Assembly: GCA_001803225.1 (NCBI GenBank)
Contig: MHBF01000134.1
Span: forward strand, 1-35,707
Direction of reading: 5' to 3'
From: Lentisphaerae bacterium GWF2_44_16
GTDB taxonomy: Bacteria > Verrucomicrobiota > Lentisphaeria > Victivallales > GWF2-45-14
DNA: 35,707 nt
The position numbers and the translations under genes were made by a program. Positions 18,297-25,824 of this stretch are shown here, in pieces; position 1 is the stretch's first letter, and each line of letters starts with the position of its first letter. The notes beneath the pieces are model-generated. The model saw only the letters and a list, made by a program, of their open reading frames with translations, was not told the DNA's origin and searched no databases.

Positions 18297-18501
18297 CAGT
18301 ATTCCTTTCAAAGTATCACGTAATCTACAACAGTTAATTAAAAATTACAGAACTTCAACTTTAAAATCTTCGTTTTGGAACGCGATTAGTTGAAGATACG
18401 CTCGGAATCTTGAGTGATCCGGCTTGCAGAGCATCTATTTTGTGTTATCTTTTCCTTATAATTTTCAATTCCTTGAACCAAGTTTAGCACAGGAGAAATT
18501 T

Positions 18502-19068
18502 ATGAGTGTCAAAATTCAGGACCTGACGGACCATCTTGAAGAAAGTATGATGAAAGCCGAAGAGGCTATGCAAAATGATTTTGCCGCCATACGTACAGGC
18601 AAAGCTTCTCCGGCACTGGTCGAAAATATAAGCGTCAACTATTACGGTACTCCCACAAGGCTCAGAGAAATCGCGGGCATAACCGCTCCTGAAGCCCGCC
18701 TGCTTGTTATTCAGCCCTGGGACCCGTCTTCTCTTCAGGCAATTGAAAAAGCCCTCATGGCTTCAAGCCTCGGTATTTCCCCGGTCAACGACGGGCGTGT
18801 TCTCCGCCTGCCGATACCTGAACTCAGCGAAGAACGCCGTTCGATGCTTGCCAAACAGGTGAAAGCCAGGGCGGAAGAAGCAAGGGTCGCCGTAAGAAAC
18901 ATCCGCAGGGACGGCAACGAAGCCGCTAAAAAAGCTCAGAAAAATACCGAAATAACCGAAGACGACCTCAAAAATATGCTTGATGAAATACAAACGCTCA
19001 CTGACAGATATATTAAAGAAGTCGATGAGTGCCTCCTCAATAAGGAAAAAGAATTGATGAGCATCTAA
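18502..19068 (+). CDS. frr: Ribosome recycling factor
   Basis: This 188-residue protein (family norm about 185) splits post-termination ribosomes together with EF-G. Diagnostic segments are DFAAIRTGKASPALVENI (residues 23-40), YYGTPTRLREIAGITAPEAR, IQPWDPSSLQAIEKAL, ARVAVRNIRRDGNEAAKK and the closing LTDRYIKEVDE. AGGAG at 18491-18495 fixes the ATG at 18502, although the frame is open further upstream. In many bacteria frr follows rpsB-tsf-pyrH. Here it stands about 14 kb away from rpsB-tsf, after a divergent gap of about 200 bases with the LptF/LptG gene. Confidence 0.97.
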   Translation: MSVKIQDLTDHLEESMMKAEEAMQNDFAAIRTGKASPALVENISVNYYGTPTRLREIAGITAPEARLLVIQPWDPSSLQAIEKALMASSLGISPVNDGRVLRLPIPELSEERRSMLAKQVKARAEEARVAVRNIRRDGNEAAKKAQKNTEITEDDLKNMLDEIQTLTDRYIKEVDECLLNKEKELMSI

Positions 19069-19123
19069 CAGGACTGAGTATCGCTCAAGTTTCGGTAAAT
19101 ACTTGATAAAGAAGAGGTCTAAG

Positions 19124-19657
19124 ATGCGCAATTGGCATTATGCCGTAAACGGCGAAAAAAAAGGCCCTGTCAGCGAAGATGAAATCATAAGCTTGATAGG
19201 CTCCGGGGAACTGAACAGCGAAACTCTCGTGTGGACTGAAGAATTCACTGAATGGAAAAAACTCTCCGGTGTCAAAGATGTTTTTTCCGTTCCGGTAATG
19301 GTAAAAGCTCCGGAAAAACAGCTTTCTCCGGCCTTGGCTCTGGCTTCGATGATACTCGGCATATTGAGCATTGTATGTTTTGGCCCGTTGCTTGCCGTAC
19401 CCGGCCTGATACTCGGCATAATTGCCATGGTGATGATAAAAAAAGGTACTGCCTCCGGAAAAGGTTTCGCCATTGCCGGAATCGTAACTTCCCTGATAAG
19501 CATTGTTCTGGCTGTCATATTTGTGGTGCTGATGTTTCTGATAAGTCTTTCTCCCGCCCTTAAAAACGCCATAGAAAAAGTAAAAAACAGCGGCGCATAC
19601 AATTCTCAGGTTATGGAGGGTGTATCTTATTCCGGTTCCGATTGGAAAAACAATTAA
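19124..19657 (+). CDS. GYF_2 (DUF4339) and DUF4190 membrane protein, short form
   Basis: This 177-residue protein begins with a GYF_2-type domain (WHYAVNGEKKGPVSEDEI, then LVWTEEFTEWKKL, about residues 4-50). It continues with a DUF4190-like region of two membrane helices (ALALASMILGILSIVCFGP and FAIAGIVTSLISIVLAVIF, about 72-145). The last dozen residues (YSGSDWKNN) match the end of the neighbour at 19708-20523, but the H-X9-DG domain found there is missing. The ATG at 19124 has GAAGAGG upstream and starts exactly at the domain; an in-frame TTG at 19103 is less likely. Function is unknown. The GYF_2 part should be cytosolic and may bind a protein partner. Confidence 0.85.
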   Translation: MRNWHYAVNGEKKGPVSEDEIISLIGSGELNSETLVWTEEFTEWKKLSGVKDVFSVPVMVKAPEKQLSPALALASMILGILSIVCFGPLLAVPGLILGIIAMVMIKKGTASGKGFAIAGIVTSLISIVLAVIFVVLMFLISLSPALKNAIEKVKNSGAYNSQVMEGVSYSGSDWKNN

Positions 19658-19707
19658 AATCAGAATGACATATCTCAGGAATCTACAGATTATAAAAAGG
19701 TATTGAA

Positions 19708-20523
19708 ATGGAAAACTGGTATTATTCTGTGGATGGCCCAGAAATCGGCCCGGTCACTAAAGATGAAATCATAAGATTAATAAATTCCGGTGAAATCACA
19801 GACGAAACTTTGTTGAGAACAGAAGAATTTACAAAATGGAAAAAACTTACTGAAATTAAGGATGCATTTTTCGTTCCGGTAACGCTGGAAAAAAATCTTT
19901 CTTCCGCCCTGGCCCTTACTTCAATGATACTGGGCATATTGAGTTTTATATGTTTCGGCCCTTTCTCGGCAATACCCGCCTTAATACTTGGCATAATAGC
20001 TCTTGTGAAAATAAAAAAAGGTATTGCCGGAGGAAAAGGCTTTGCCATTACCGGCATTATAACTTCCGTGACAAATATTAGTTTATTGATAGTGTTTGCC
20101 ATAAGCCTGTTTCCCGAGATAGGCGGTGCTCGGAAATATCCAAGGAGAATAAGCTGTGCAAGCAATTTGAAATCAATAAGTATTGCCTTGAGGCAATATG
20201 CACTTGATTATGATGGATATTTTCCTCCTTATGACGATGCGGCGGGTTTGGAAATTCTCAGAAAAAATAGTTATCTTGACGACTACAAGATTTATACATG
20301 TCCTTCGACAGATACCAAAATACCGCTTTCAGGACAGCCGCTGAGAGAAGAAAACGTAAGCTACCATTACAAAGGTGGATATACGGAGAAAGACAGTTCA
20401 GATTTGGCCATACTCTGGGATAAAGACGGAAATCATACAAAATATGGGAATATACTTTTCCTTGATGGTCATGTTATGGGTTATTCCGGCGCCGATTGGA
20501 AGAAAAACATAAGATCTAAATGA
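19708..20523 (+). CDS. GYF_2, DUF4190 and H-X9-DG pilin-like fusion protein
   Basis: This 271-residue protein has three parts. Residues 1-50 form a GYF_2 domain (WYYSVDGPEIGPVTKDEI, LLRTEEFTKWKKL). Residues about 68-140 carry two membrane helices of the DUF4190 type. Residues about 148-265 form a pseudopilin-like globular domain: CASNLKSISIALRQYALDYDG corresponds to the segment after the prepilin helix, YKIYTCPS to the paired-Cys/CPS loop, and HTKYGNILFLDG is an exact H-X9-DG motif. No prepilin cleavage site is present, so the membrane anchor is supplied by the DUF4190 helices. It is a tandem relative of the preceding gene and lies 1 base before the glycosyltransferase. AAAAAGG precedes the ATG. 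Confidence 0.85.
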   Translation: MENWYYSVDGPEIGPVTKDEIIRLINSGEITDETLLRTEEFTKWKKLTEIKDAFFVPVTLEKNLSSALALTSMILGILSFICFGPFSAIPALILGIIALVKIKKGIAGGKGFAITGIITSVTNISLLIVFAISLFPEIGGARKYPRRISCASNLKSISIALRQYALDYDGYFPPYDDAAGLEILRKNSYLDDYKIYTCPSTDTKIPLSGQPLREENVSYHYKGGYTEKDSSDLAILWDKDGNHTKYGNILFLDGHVMGYSGADWKKNIRSK

Positions 20524-20524
20524 C

Positions 20525-22312
20525 ATGGGAAAAAGATTTATTACTGTTATTATTATTATCGCGCTTGTGGCATTTGCCATCAGGCTTTCCGTCTGCCGTG
20601 AACTGTGCGTTAATGATCCGCAGGTCGCTATGCCATCAAACGTCACCGACATGGCTACATACATGGATTGCGCCCGGAAAATAATGAGCGGGGAATATTC
20701 CGGGGAATTTTATTATCAGCCTTTTTATTATGCGGTATTTCTGCCGCTGGCGCATCTGATGTTTGGCAAATCAATATGGGCTGTGCTGATAATGCAATCC
20801 CTGGCAGGGGCGCTGACTGTTTATATCGCCGCGATAATTTCCGCGCGGATATGGGGCAGGGTTGCGGGCATCGCAACAGCGTTATTGATGACTTTTTCGG
20901 CGGCGCATATTTTTTATACGCCATATATGCTGCTGGAGGTTCTTCAGGGCTTTTGGATAATCCTGCTCCTTTACGAACTCATGAACGCCGTGAAGTACAA
21001 AAAATGGATTTACTGGGTGCTTTGCGGACTTATCGCGGGAATGGCGATACTTACGAGAGGAAACGCGTGGTTTTTTGTTCCTCTCCTTATAGCGGCGGCA
21101 TTTTATTCGGTCAGGAGAAGACCGGGTTTTCCGGCGAAAATCCTTCCCGTCATTATCCTCATTGTTTTTATATTGCTCCCGCAGTTGCCGTTTATAATAC
21201 ATAATACAAAAGTTCTTGGGAAGCTGAGCGGGCCATCGACGGCCTCTGCCGCCGTTCTCGCTCTCGGCAATACTCCCGAAGCCCCGCCCGGCGGCAGAAA
21301 CCCCGGCCTCGGCCCCGGCCCCATGGAATACCCCCTCAGCTATCATATATGGATGAAAAAGAAAGATGAAATTTCTATTCCCTCACAGATTCTGAAATGG
21401 TTCAGGGAAGAGCCTCTGGCCTTTATCGAACTGACATTCAGAAAAATGCTGCTTTTCTGGGATTACCGCGAAATTCCCAACAATATCGCCTTTGAAAGCA
21501 ACGCGCTGAAAAGTCCTCTGCTGGGAATATTGGGCTTCATTCCAAGTTCCGTCATTATTTCGCTGGCGATAGCGGGAATGCTTTTTTTTCTTAAGGCGGC
21601 AATAAAAAAATTTAATATCTTCATACTTTTTTATTTTGTGATTGCGTTCTGGCTGGCTGTTTCGGCGTTTTACATTCTGGCGCGTTTCAGAGTGCCGGGC
21701 ATTCCGCTTCTCAGCGTTTTCGCCGGAGGCTTTTCAGGATACATTGTTTATTATCTCAGAAAGCGCGGATTTGAAAAATTTTTAAGGAAGTCCCTGCCGC
21801 CTCTTTTTTTCGGGGTAATGATATGTTTCAGTTTTTATGAAATATACAGAACTTGTTTTGAAGCTCCTCTCATGCGCCTTGCCAGACCGAATGGAGTAAG
21901 CGTTGAAATCTCTCCGACGGAAAAAATGATTCTCGACAACGGCCCTTTTACTTTCGGAGGATGGACGCTTTACAAAGCTCCGGAAGGGGCAGTCATAGAG
22001 AAAAAATTCTCTGACGTCGCTAACGGCAATTATAAAAACGCGAAGCTGTCTTTAAGCCTTTTCTGGGAAAATCCCGGCACTGCGGAATTCATTATAAACG
22101 GTGAAAAGAAAAGTGTTAAATCCGATAAGACCGGTATGATGGAACATGAATTTGATATTCCTTTCCCGAAGGACCTGAATGTCAGGATACAAACATTGTC
22201 CATGAAGAATGCCTCATTCGGTTTCGATACGCAGCGCGATTACAGGAGAACTCTAGTGAACGGGGAAGATATAGGTGCCGAGCTCATCTGCCGTATATTT
22301 TGCTTCAAATGA
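20525..22312 (+). CDS. GT39/ArnT-like membrane glycosyltransferase
   Basis: This 595-residue multi-pass inner-membrane protein has a first helix at residues 5-20, an extracytoplasmic loop with acidic residues (VNDPQ, VTDMATYMDCARKI), and a segment with YYQPFYYAVFLPLAHLMFG as in PMT_2/GT39 proteins. Several further helices run to about residue 430. A C-terminal soluble domain (about 450-595) is beta-rich. Such enzymes move a sugar from a polyprenyl-phosphate donor to lipid A, protein or a polymer, and the acceptor here is unknown. A Gly/Pro-rich loop (PPGGRNPGLGPGP, about 258-270) is unusual. The gene starts one base after the stop of the GYF_2 fusion gene and converges with a pseudopilin gene 13 bases downstream. 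Confidence 0.8.
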   Translation: MGKRFITVIIIIALVAFAIRLSVCRELCVNDPQVAMPSNVTDMATYMDCARKIMSGEYSGEFYYQPFYYAVFLPLAHLMFGKSIWAVLIMQSLAGALTVYIAAIISARIWGRVAGIATALLMTFSAAHIFYTPYMLLEVLQGFWIILLLYELMNAVKYKKWIYWVLCGLIAGMAILTRGNAWFFVPLLIAAAFYSVRRRPGFPAKILPVIILIVFILLPQLPFIIHNTKVLGKLSGPSTASAAVLALGNTPEAPPGGRNPGLGPGPMEYPLSYHIWMKKKDEISIPSQILKWFREEPLAFIELTFRKMLLFWDYREIPNNIAFESNALKSPLLGILGFIPSSVIISLAIAGMLFFLKAAIKKFNIFILFYFVIAFWLAVSAFYILARFRVPGIPLLSVFAGGFSGYIVYYLRKRGFEKFLRKSLPPLFFGVMICFSFYEIYRTCFEAPLMRLARPNGVSVEISPTEKMILDNGPFTFGGWTLYKAPEGAVIEKKFSDVANGNYKNAKLSLSLFWENPGTAEFIINGEKKSVKSDKTGMMEHEFDIPFPKDLNVRIQTLSMKNASFGFDTQRDYRRTLVNGEDIGAELICRIFCFK

Positions 22313-22325
22313 ATGTTGCGCATTG

Positions 22326-23003
22326 TTAAGGATCAATAATTTCGTAGTAGGCTGACATCTTTTGCGTAAAGTACGTCATGTTCTCGGTATCAAAGTGTGA
22401 CGGGGCATTTGAATGCCCGTCAACATAAAGCATCGGAATTCTGTTCTTGTGGTTTGGCAAGATATGCGTTCCATCTTCCGTAAACGAACTGGCCCTCTGC
22501 GAATAATTGTCCTTGTCACATTGTCCGGCATTGAAAATATAATTGCTTTCCTCGACGAGAATAATTTTAGAAGGCCCTGAAAGGCTTTTGGCGAAATCGG
22601 AATCGTGCCAGCTTCCCAGCCTGTCATCTCCGCTGAGTCCTTTCTCTATGTTTTTGAGATAGATTTCCCTGCAATTCAAGGCGTAGGAAAATTCACTCTG
22701 TCCGCCCCGTTCAATCGGACAGGTATAACATTTTCTCTCGCCCGGGGTATTTCCCAGAGTGTACATCCAGCCGCAGGCGTCCTCCCATTGATAGCCGTGT
22801 CCGGCTGGAGCGTAATACCCCGCGTTTTCGCCGACATAGGACACTATAAGTTTATTTATCTGAGATAGATTTCCCTGGCATTTTGTTATCTGCGCCTTGC
22901 CCTTGGCAGATATCAGCGACGGCAGGAGAATGCCCATGAGAATGCATATTATGGATATCACAACCAGGAGCTCGACTAAAGTAAAAATAAAATTCCTGAA
23001 CAT
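22326..23003 (-). CDS. Type II-secretion-like pseudopilin with H-X9-DG motif (3)
   Basis: This 225-residue protein has the prepilin N-terminus FTLVELLVVISIICILMGILL at residues 7-27 with Glu at +5. Ile, not Gly, stands before Phe. Further features are ITKCQGNLSQINKLIVSYVGENAGYY after the helix, CYTCPIERGG, and HKNRIPMLYVDG, an exact H-X9-DG motif. It is more distant from the pair at 1429 and 8514. AAAGGAAA precedes the ATG at 23003. It is transcribed alone, convergent with the glycosyltransferase. The upstream 230 bases to the peroxiredoxin gene are AT-rich. Confidence 0.92.
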   Translation of the reverse strand: MFRNFIFTLVELLVVISIICILMGILLPSLISAKGKAQITKCQGNLSQINKLIVSYVGENAGYYAPAGHGYQWEDACGWMYTLGNTPGERKCYTCPIERGGQSEFSYALNCREIYLKNIEKGLSGDDRLGSWHDSDFAKSLSGPSKIILVEESNYIFNAGQCDKDNYSQRASSFTEDGTHILPNHKNRIPMLYVDGHSNAPSHFDTENMTYFTQKMSAYYEIIDP

Positions 23004-23234
23004 ATTATATTTTTCCTTTCAGCGGCAAAAAACAGGCTTTAATATAGAGATGCCGAAACGTCTGTTTTTGTTTGTCGGAAATCTTTAATATAATAGAATT
23101 CTTCTTTTTAGCTTTTCAATTTTTTTGTTATATTTGTTTGAAATATTGAGAATAGTAATTATTATTAATTTTAGAAAAATTTGATATTTGATTTTTCGGG
23201 AATAACTTTAAAGCAAAGAATGAGGAGATTGGAA

Positions 23235-23822
23235 ATGAGCACACTTGTAACGAGACCGGCACCGGATTTTACCGCGAAAGCGGTATTGGCTAATAACACC
23301 TTTGGGGATTTTACGCTTTCAGCCTTAAAAGGTAAATACGTATTGCTTTTCTTTTATCCGCTGGATTTTACATTTGTATGTCCCTCTGAAATAATAGCTT
23401 TTGATAAAAAAATAGAAGAGTTCAGAAAAAGAAATACCGAAGTGGTAGCTGTTTCAGTGGATTCTGAATTCGCGCACTTCGCGTGGAAAAACACTGAGAG
23501 GAAACAGGGCGGCATAGGCAATGTGCAGTTTCCGCTGGTTGCCGACATTACCAAGAGCATATCCAAAGCCTATGGCATTCTCATGGATGACGCGGTGGCC
23601 CTGCGCGGGCTTTTCCTGATAGACAGGCAGGGGATTGTCCGGCACGCGCTTGTAAACGATTTGCCGCTGGGACGCAACGTCGATGAAGCCATAAGGATGG
23701 TTGACGCGCTTCAGTTTTTTGAGGAACACGGGGATGTATGTCCGGCAAACTGGAGGCCTGGCGAAGAAGGAATGAAAGCTTCATCCGAAGGCGTAGCGGA
23801 ATATCTGGCGAAACATTCATAA
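23235..23822 (+). CDS. Typical 2-Cys peroxiredoxin (AhpC/Prx1 type)
   Basis: This 195-residue cytoplasmic thiol peroxidase reduces hydrogen peroxide and organic peroxides. The peroxidatic Cys is C49 in YPLDFTFVCPSE, and the resolving Cys is C169 in GDVCPANW. FPLVADITKSISKAYG and GLFLIDRQGIVRHALVNDLPLGRN are family blocks. Length is normal. The ATG at 23235 is chosen because AGGAG (23223-23227) precedes it and homologues start here; the frame is open to 23181. A hairpin with a T-rich tail follows at 23826, and zwf follows 59 bases after the stop. Co-location with an NADPH-producing enzyme is sensible for peroxide defence. Confidence 0.96.
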   Translation: MSTLVTRPAPDFTAKAVLANNTFGDFTLSALKGKYVLLFFYPLDFTFVCPSEIIAFDKKIEEFRKRNTEVVAVSVDSEFAHFAWKNTERKQGGIGNVQFPLVADITKSISKAYGILMDDAVALRGLFLIDRQGIVRHALVNDLPLGRNVDEAIRMVDALQFFEEHGDVCPANWRPGEEGMKASSEGVAEYLAKHS

Positions 23823-23825
23823 TGT

Positions 23826-23851
23826 GCAGGTTTATAACCTGCTCGTCTTTT
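23826..23851 (+). terminator. Hairpin with T-rich tail after the peroxiredoxin gene
   Basis: GCAGGTT-TAT-AACCTGC is a perfect 7-bp stem with a 3-base loop, 4 bases after the stop, followed by TCGTCTTTT. It could act as a weak intrinsic terminator or attenuator before zwf. The same GCAGGT-N5-ACCTGC pattern occurs at 27904-27920, so it may instead be a dispersed repeat. Confidence 0.55.
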
Positions 23852-23881
23852 AAAACGTAATTTTTAGTGAAGGATTTTTCT

Positions 23882-25438
23882 ATGGGAGAAAACCCTATCG
23901 GCTGGAGAGGCGGCTTTTGCGTTGAAGTCAGTCCCGTTCCAAACACACTGGTTATTTTCGGGGCATCCGGAGATTTGACTCACAGAAAGCTTATTCCCGC
24001 TCTTTTCAGTCTTTACAGGAAAAAACTCTTTCATGAAAAATCCAGAATAATCGGCTGCGCCCGCACTCTCATGGACGATGACGCTTTCAGAGAGAAAACA
24101 AGGCAGACACTGAAAGTTTTCTGCAACGGCAAATGTGATGAGAAAAAACTTGAGGAATTCCTGAAAAAAGTTTTCTATGTTTCCGGCCCTTATGACGATA
24201 CCAGCACATACAAACGGATTTCAGAGCGGATAGAAGGGATTGAAGAAGAAATTGCCTGTCCGAACGCGGGAAGGGTTTATTACCTTTCAACCCCCGTCAA
24301 TCTTTACGGGACTATTGTCGAATGTCTCGGAGAAGCCGGACTGGTAACTGAAAACTACGAAGGCCTCCCTTGGAGAAACGTCATCATTGAAAAGCCCTTC
24401 GGCCATGACCTCGAAAGCTCCAAGAAACTTGACCGCGAACTCAGGCTGATACTTCAGGAGAGACAGATCTACAGGATTGACCATTATCTCGGCAAGGAAA
24501 CCGTGCAGAATATCCTGATGATGCGCTTTGCCAACAGAATATTTGAGCCGATATGGAACAATCACTACATTGAAAACGTTCAGATTACAGTAGCCGAATC
24601 GATAGGGGTCGAACACAGGGCGGGGTATTATGAACAGGCCGGACTGCTGAGGGATATGTTTCAGAATCACGTGCTTCAGATGCTTGCTCTCGTCGCGATG
24701 GAGGCCCCGCCGTCCTTTGAAGCCAATAAAGTGCGCGATGAAAAAGTCAAACTCCTTTCATCCATCAGGCCTTTTAACAAAGACAGGATTTTTGAAGACA
24801 TTGTCAGGGCACAGTACGCGCCTGGGATAATTGACGGCAGGGAAGTGCCGGGATATCGGCAGGAGGAGGGCATAAATCCTGAGTCAATGATTGAAACTTA
24901 TGCGGCGGCACGGCTTTTTATCGACAACTGGCGCTGGCAGGGGGTTCCATTCTATCTGAGGTCCGGCAAGCGGATGAAAAAAAGACTGAGCGAAATAGTT
25001 ATAACATTCAAAAGGGTGCCGCATTCCATTTTTATTCCGATAAGGGCACAGGACCTCGCGCCGAACGTGCTGGTGCTGAATGTTCAGCCGGAAGAGGGTT
25101 TGGCGCTGACAATACAGGCAAAACAGCCGGGCCCGAAGCTCTGCATGGGAGGCCTCACCCTTGACTTTAAGTATGATGAAGTTTTCAAAGGCGAAAAACC
25201 TGAAGCTTACGAACGCCTTCTCCTTGACTGCATGCTGGGGGATCAGACACTTTTCATAAGAAGCGACAACATAGAAAACGCATGGTCGTTGCTGACTCCG
25301 GTACTTGACGCATGGCAGAATAGTTCCGATGAAAAAAGCGCCGGACAATTATACAAATACAGCTCAGGCTCCTGGGGCCCGGAAGAAGCGGACGACCTTA
25401 TGTATCGCGACGGCTATTCCTGGCGCAATCCGGATTAA
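23882..25438 (+). CDS. zwf: Glucose-6-phosphate 1-dehydrogenase
   Basis: This 518-residue protein catalyses the NADP-linked first step of the oxidative pentose phosphate pathway. LVIFGASGDLTHRKLIPAL (residues 23-41) is the Rossmann coenzyme site. RIDHYLGKE (198-206) is the active-site signature with the catalytic His pair context, and KPFGHDL and LRSGKRM are conserved substrate-site segments. Length matches the family. AAGGA at 23870-23874 is spaced 7 bases from the ATG at 23882, which is preferred over an in-frame GTG at 23867. Its stop overlaps the receiver-domain gene by 4 bases tail to tail. Confidence 0.97.
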   Translation: MGENPIGWRGGFCVEVSPVPNTLVIFGASGDLTHRKLIPALFSLYRKKLFHEKSRIIGCARTLMDDDAFREKTRQTLKVFCNGKCDEKKLEEFLKKVFYVSGPYDDTSTYKRISERIEGIEEEIACPNAGRVYYLSTPVNLYGTIVECLGEAGLVTENYEGLPWRNVIIEKPFGHDLESSKKLDRELRLILQERQIYRIDHYLGKETVQNILMMRFANRIFEPIWNNHYIENVQITVAESIGVEHRAGYYEQAGLLRDMFQNHVLQMLALVAMEAPPSFEANKVRDEKVKLLSSIRPFNKDRIFEDIVRAQYAPGIIDGREVPGYRQEEGINPESMIETYAAARLFIDNWRWQGVPFYLRSGKRMKKRLSEIVITFKRVPHSIFIPIRAQDLAPNVLVLNVQPEEGLALTIQAKQPGPKLCMGGLTLDFKYDEVFKGEKPEAYERLLLDCMLGDQTLFIRSDNIENAWSLLTPVLDAWQNSSDEKSAGQLYKYSSGSWGPEEADDLMYRDGYSWRNPD

Positions 25439-25812
25439 ACTTCTCCGACTGAAACGGCGGGATTTTCACTGAGAAGAGAATTTACCGCGTGAATAAGCTC
25501 ATGGCCTTTGAACGGCTTTTCCATGAAGATATCGGGCTTGGCCTCCTTAAAGGGAAAATTCTCGCTTGCCGACATGGCTATCACATTTATCTCAGGATAA
25601 TTTGACTTCAGTTCATTAATGACGTCTTCTCCATTCATCTCGCCGGGCATGAAAATATCGGTTATGACGATTGACGGCTTATTCTGTTTGAGGAGTTCGA
25701 GGGTTTTATCGCCGTTTTCGGAGAGGATTACATTATGGCCTTCGTGTTCGAGGATTTTTTTGAGAAGCATTCTGATGAAATTCTGATCGTCGCTTACAAG
25801 TATATCGGCCAT
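25435..25812 (-). CDS. Stand-alone response regulator receiver domain (CheY-like)
   Basis: This 125-residue protein consists only of a receiver domain: the acidic pair DD near the N-terminus (VSDDQN), the phosphoacceptor Asp in VITDIFMPG, the Ser/Thr switch position in VIAMSAS, and the conserved Lys in MEKPFKG. There is no output domain, so it must act through a partner. It lies 12 bases downstream of the phosphofructokinase gene on the same strand, with AAGGAT before the ATG, and is probably in its operon. No histidine kinase is in the window. Confidence 0.93.
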   Translation of the reverse strand: MADILVSDDQNFIRMLLKKILEHEGHNVILSENGDKTLELLKQNKPSIVITDIFMPGEMNGEDVINELKSNYPEINVIAMSASENFPFKEAKPDIFMEKPFKGHELIHAVNSLLSENPAVSVGEV

Positions 25813-25824
25813 TTATTCATCCTT

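Noticed and set aside
18457..18462. TATAAT before frr as a promoter
   Set aside because: No acceptable -35 element lies 16-18 bases upstream, so it was not listed.
18424..18501. Longer N-terminus for ribosome recycling factor
   Set aside because: The extra residues do not belong to the family, and AGGAG directly precedes the ATG at 18502.
23089..23094. TATAAT before the peroxiredoxin gene as a promoter
   Set aside because: The region is AT-rich and the best -35 candidates are poor or wrongly spaced.
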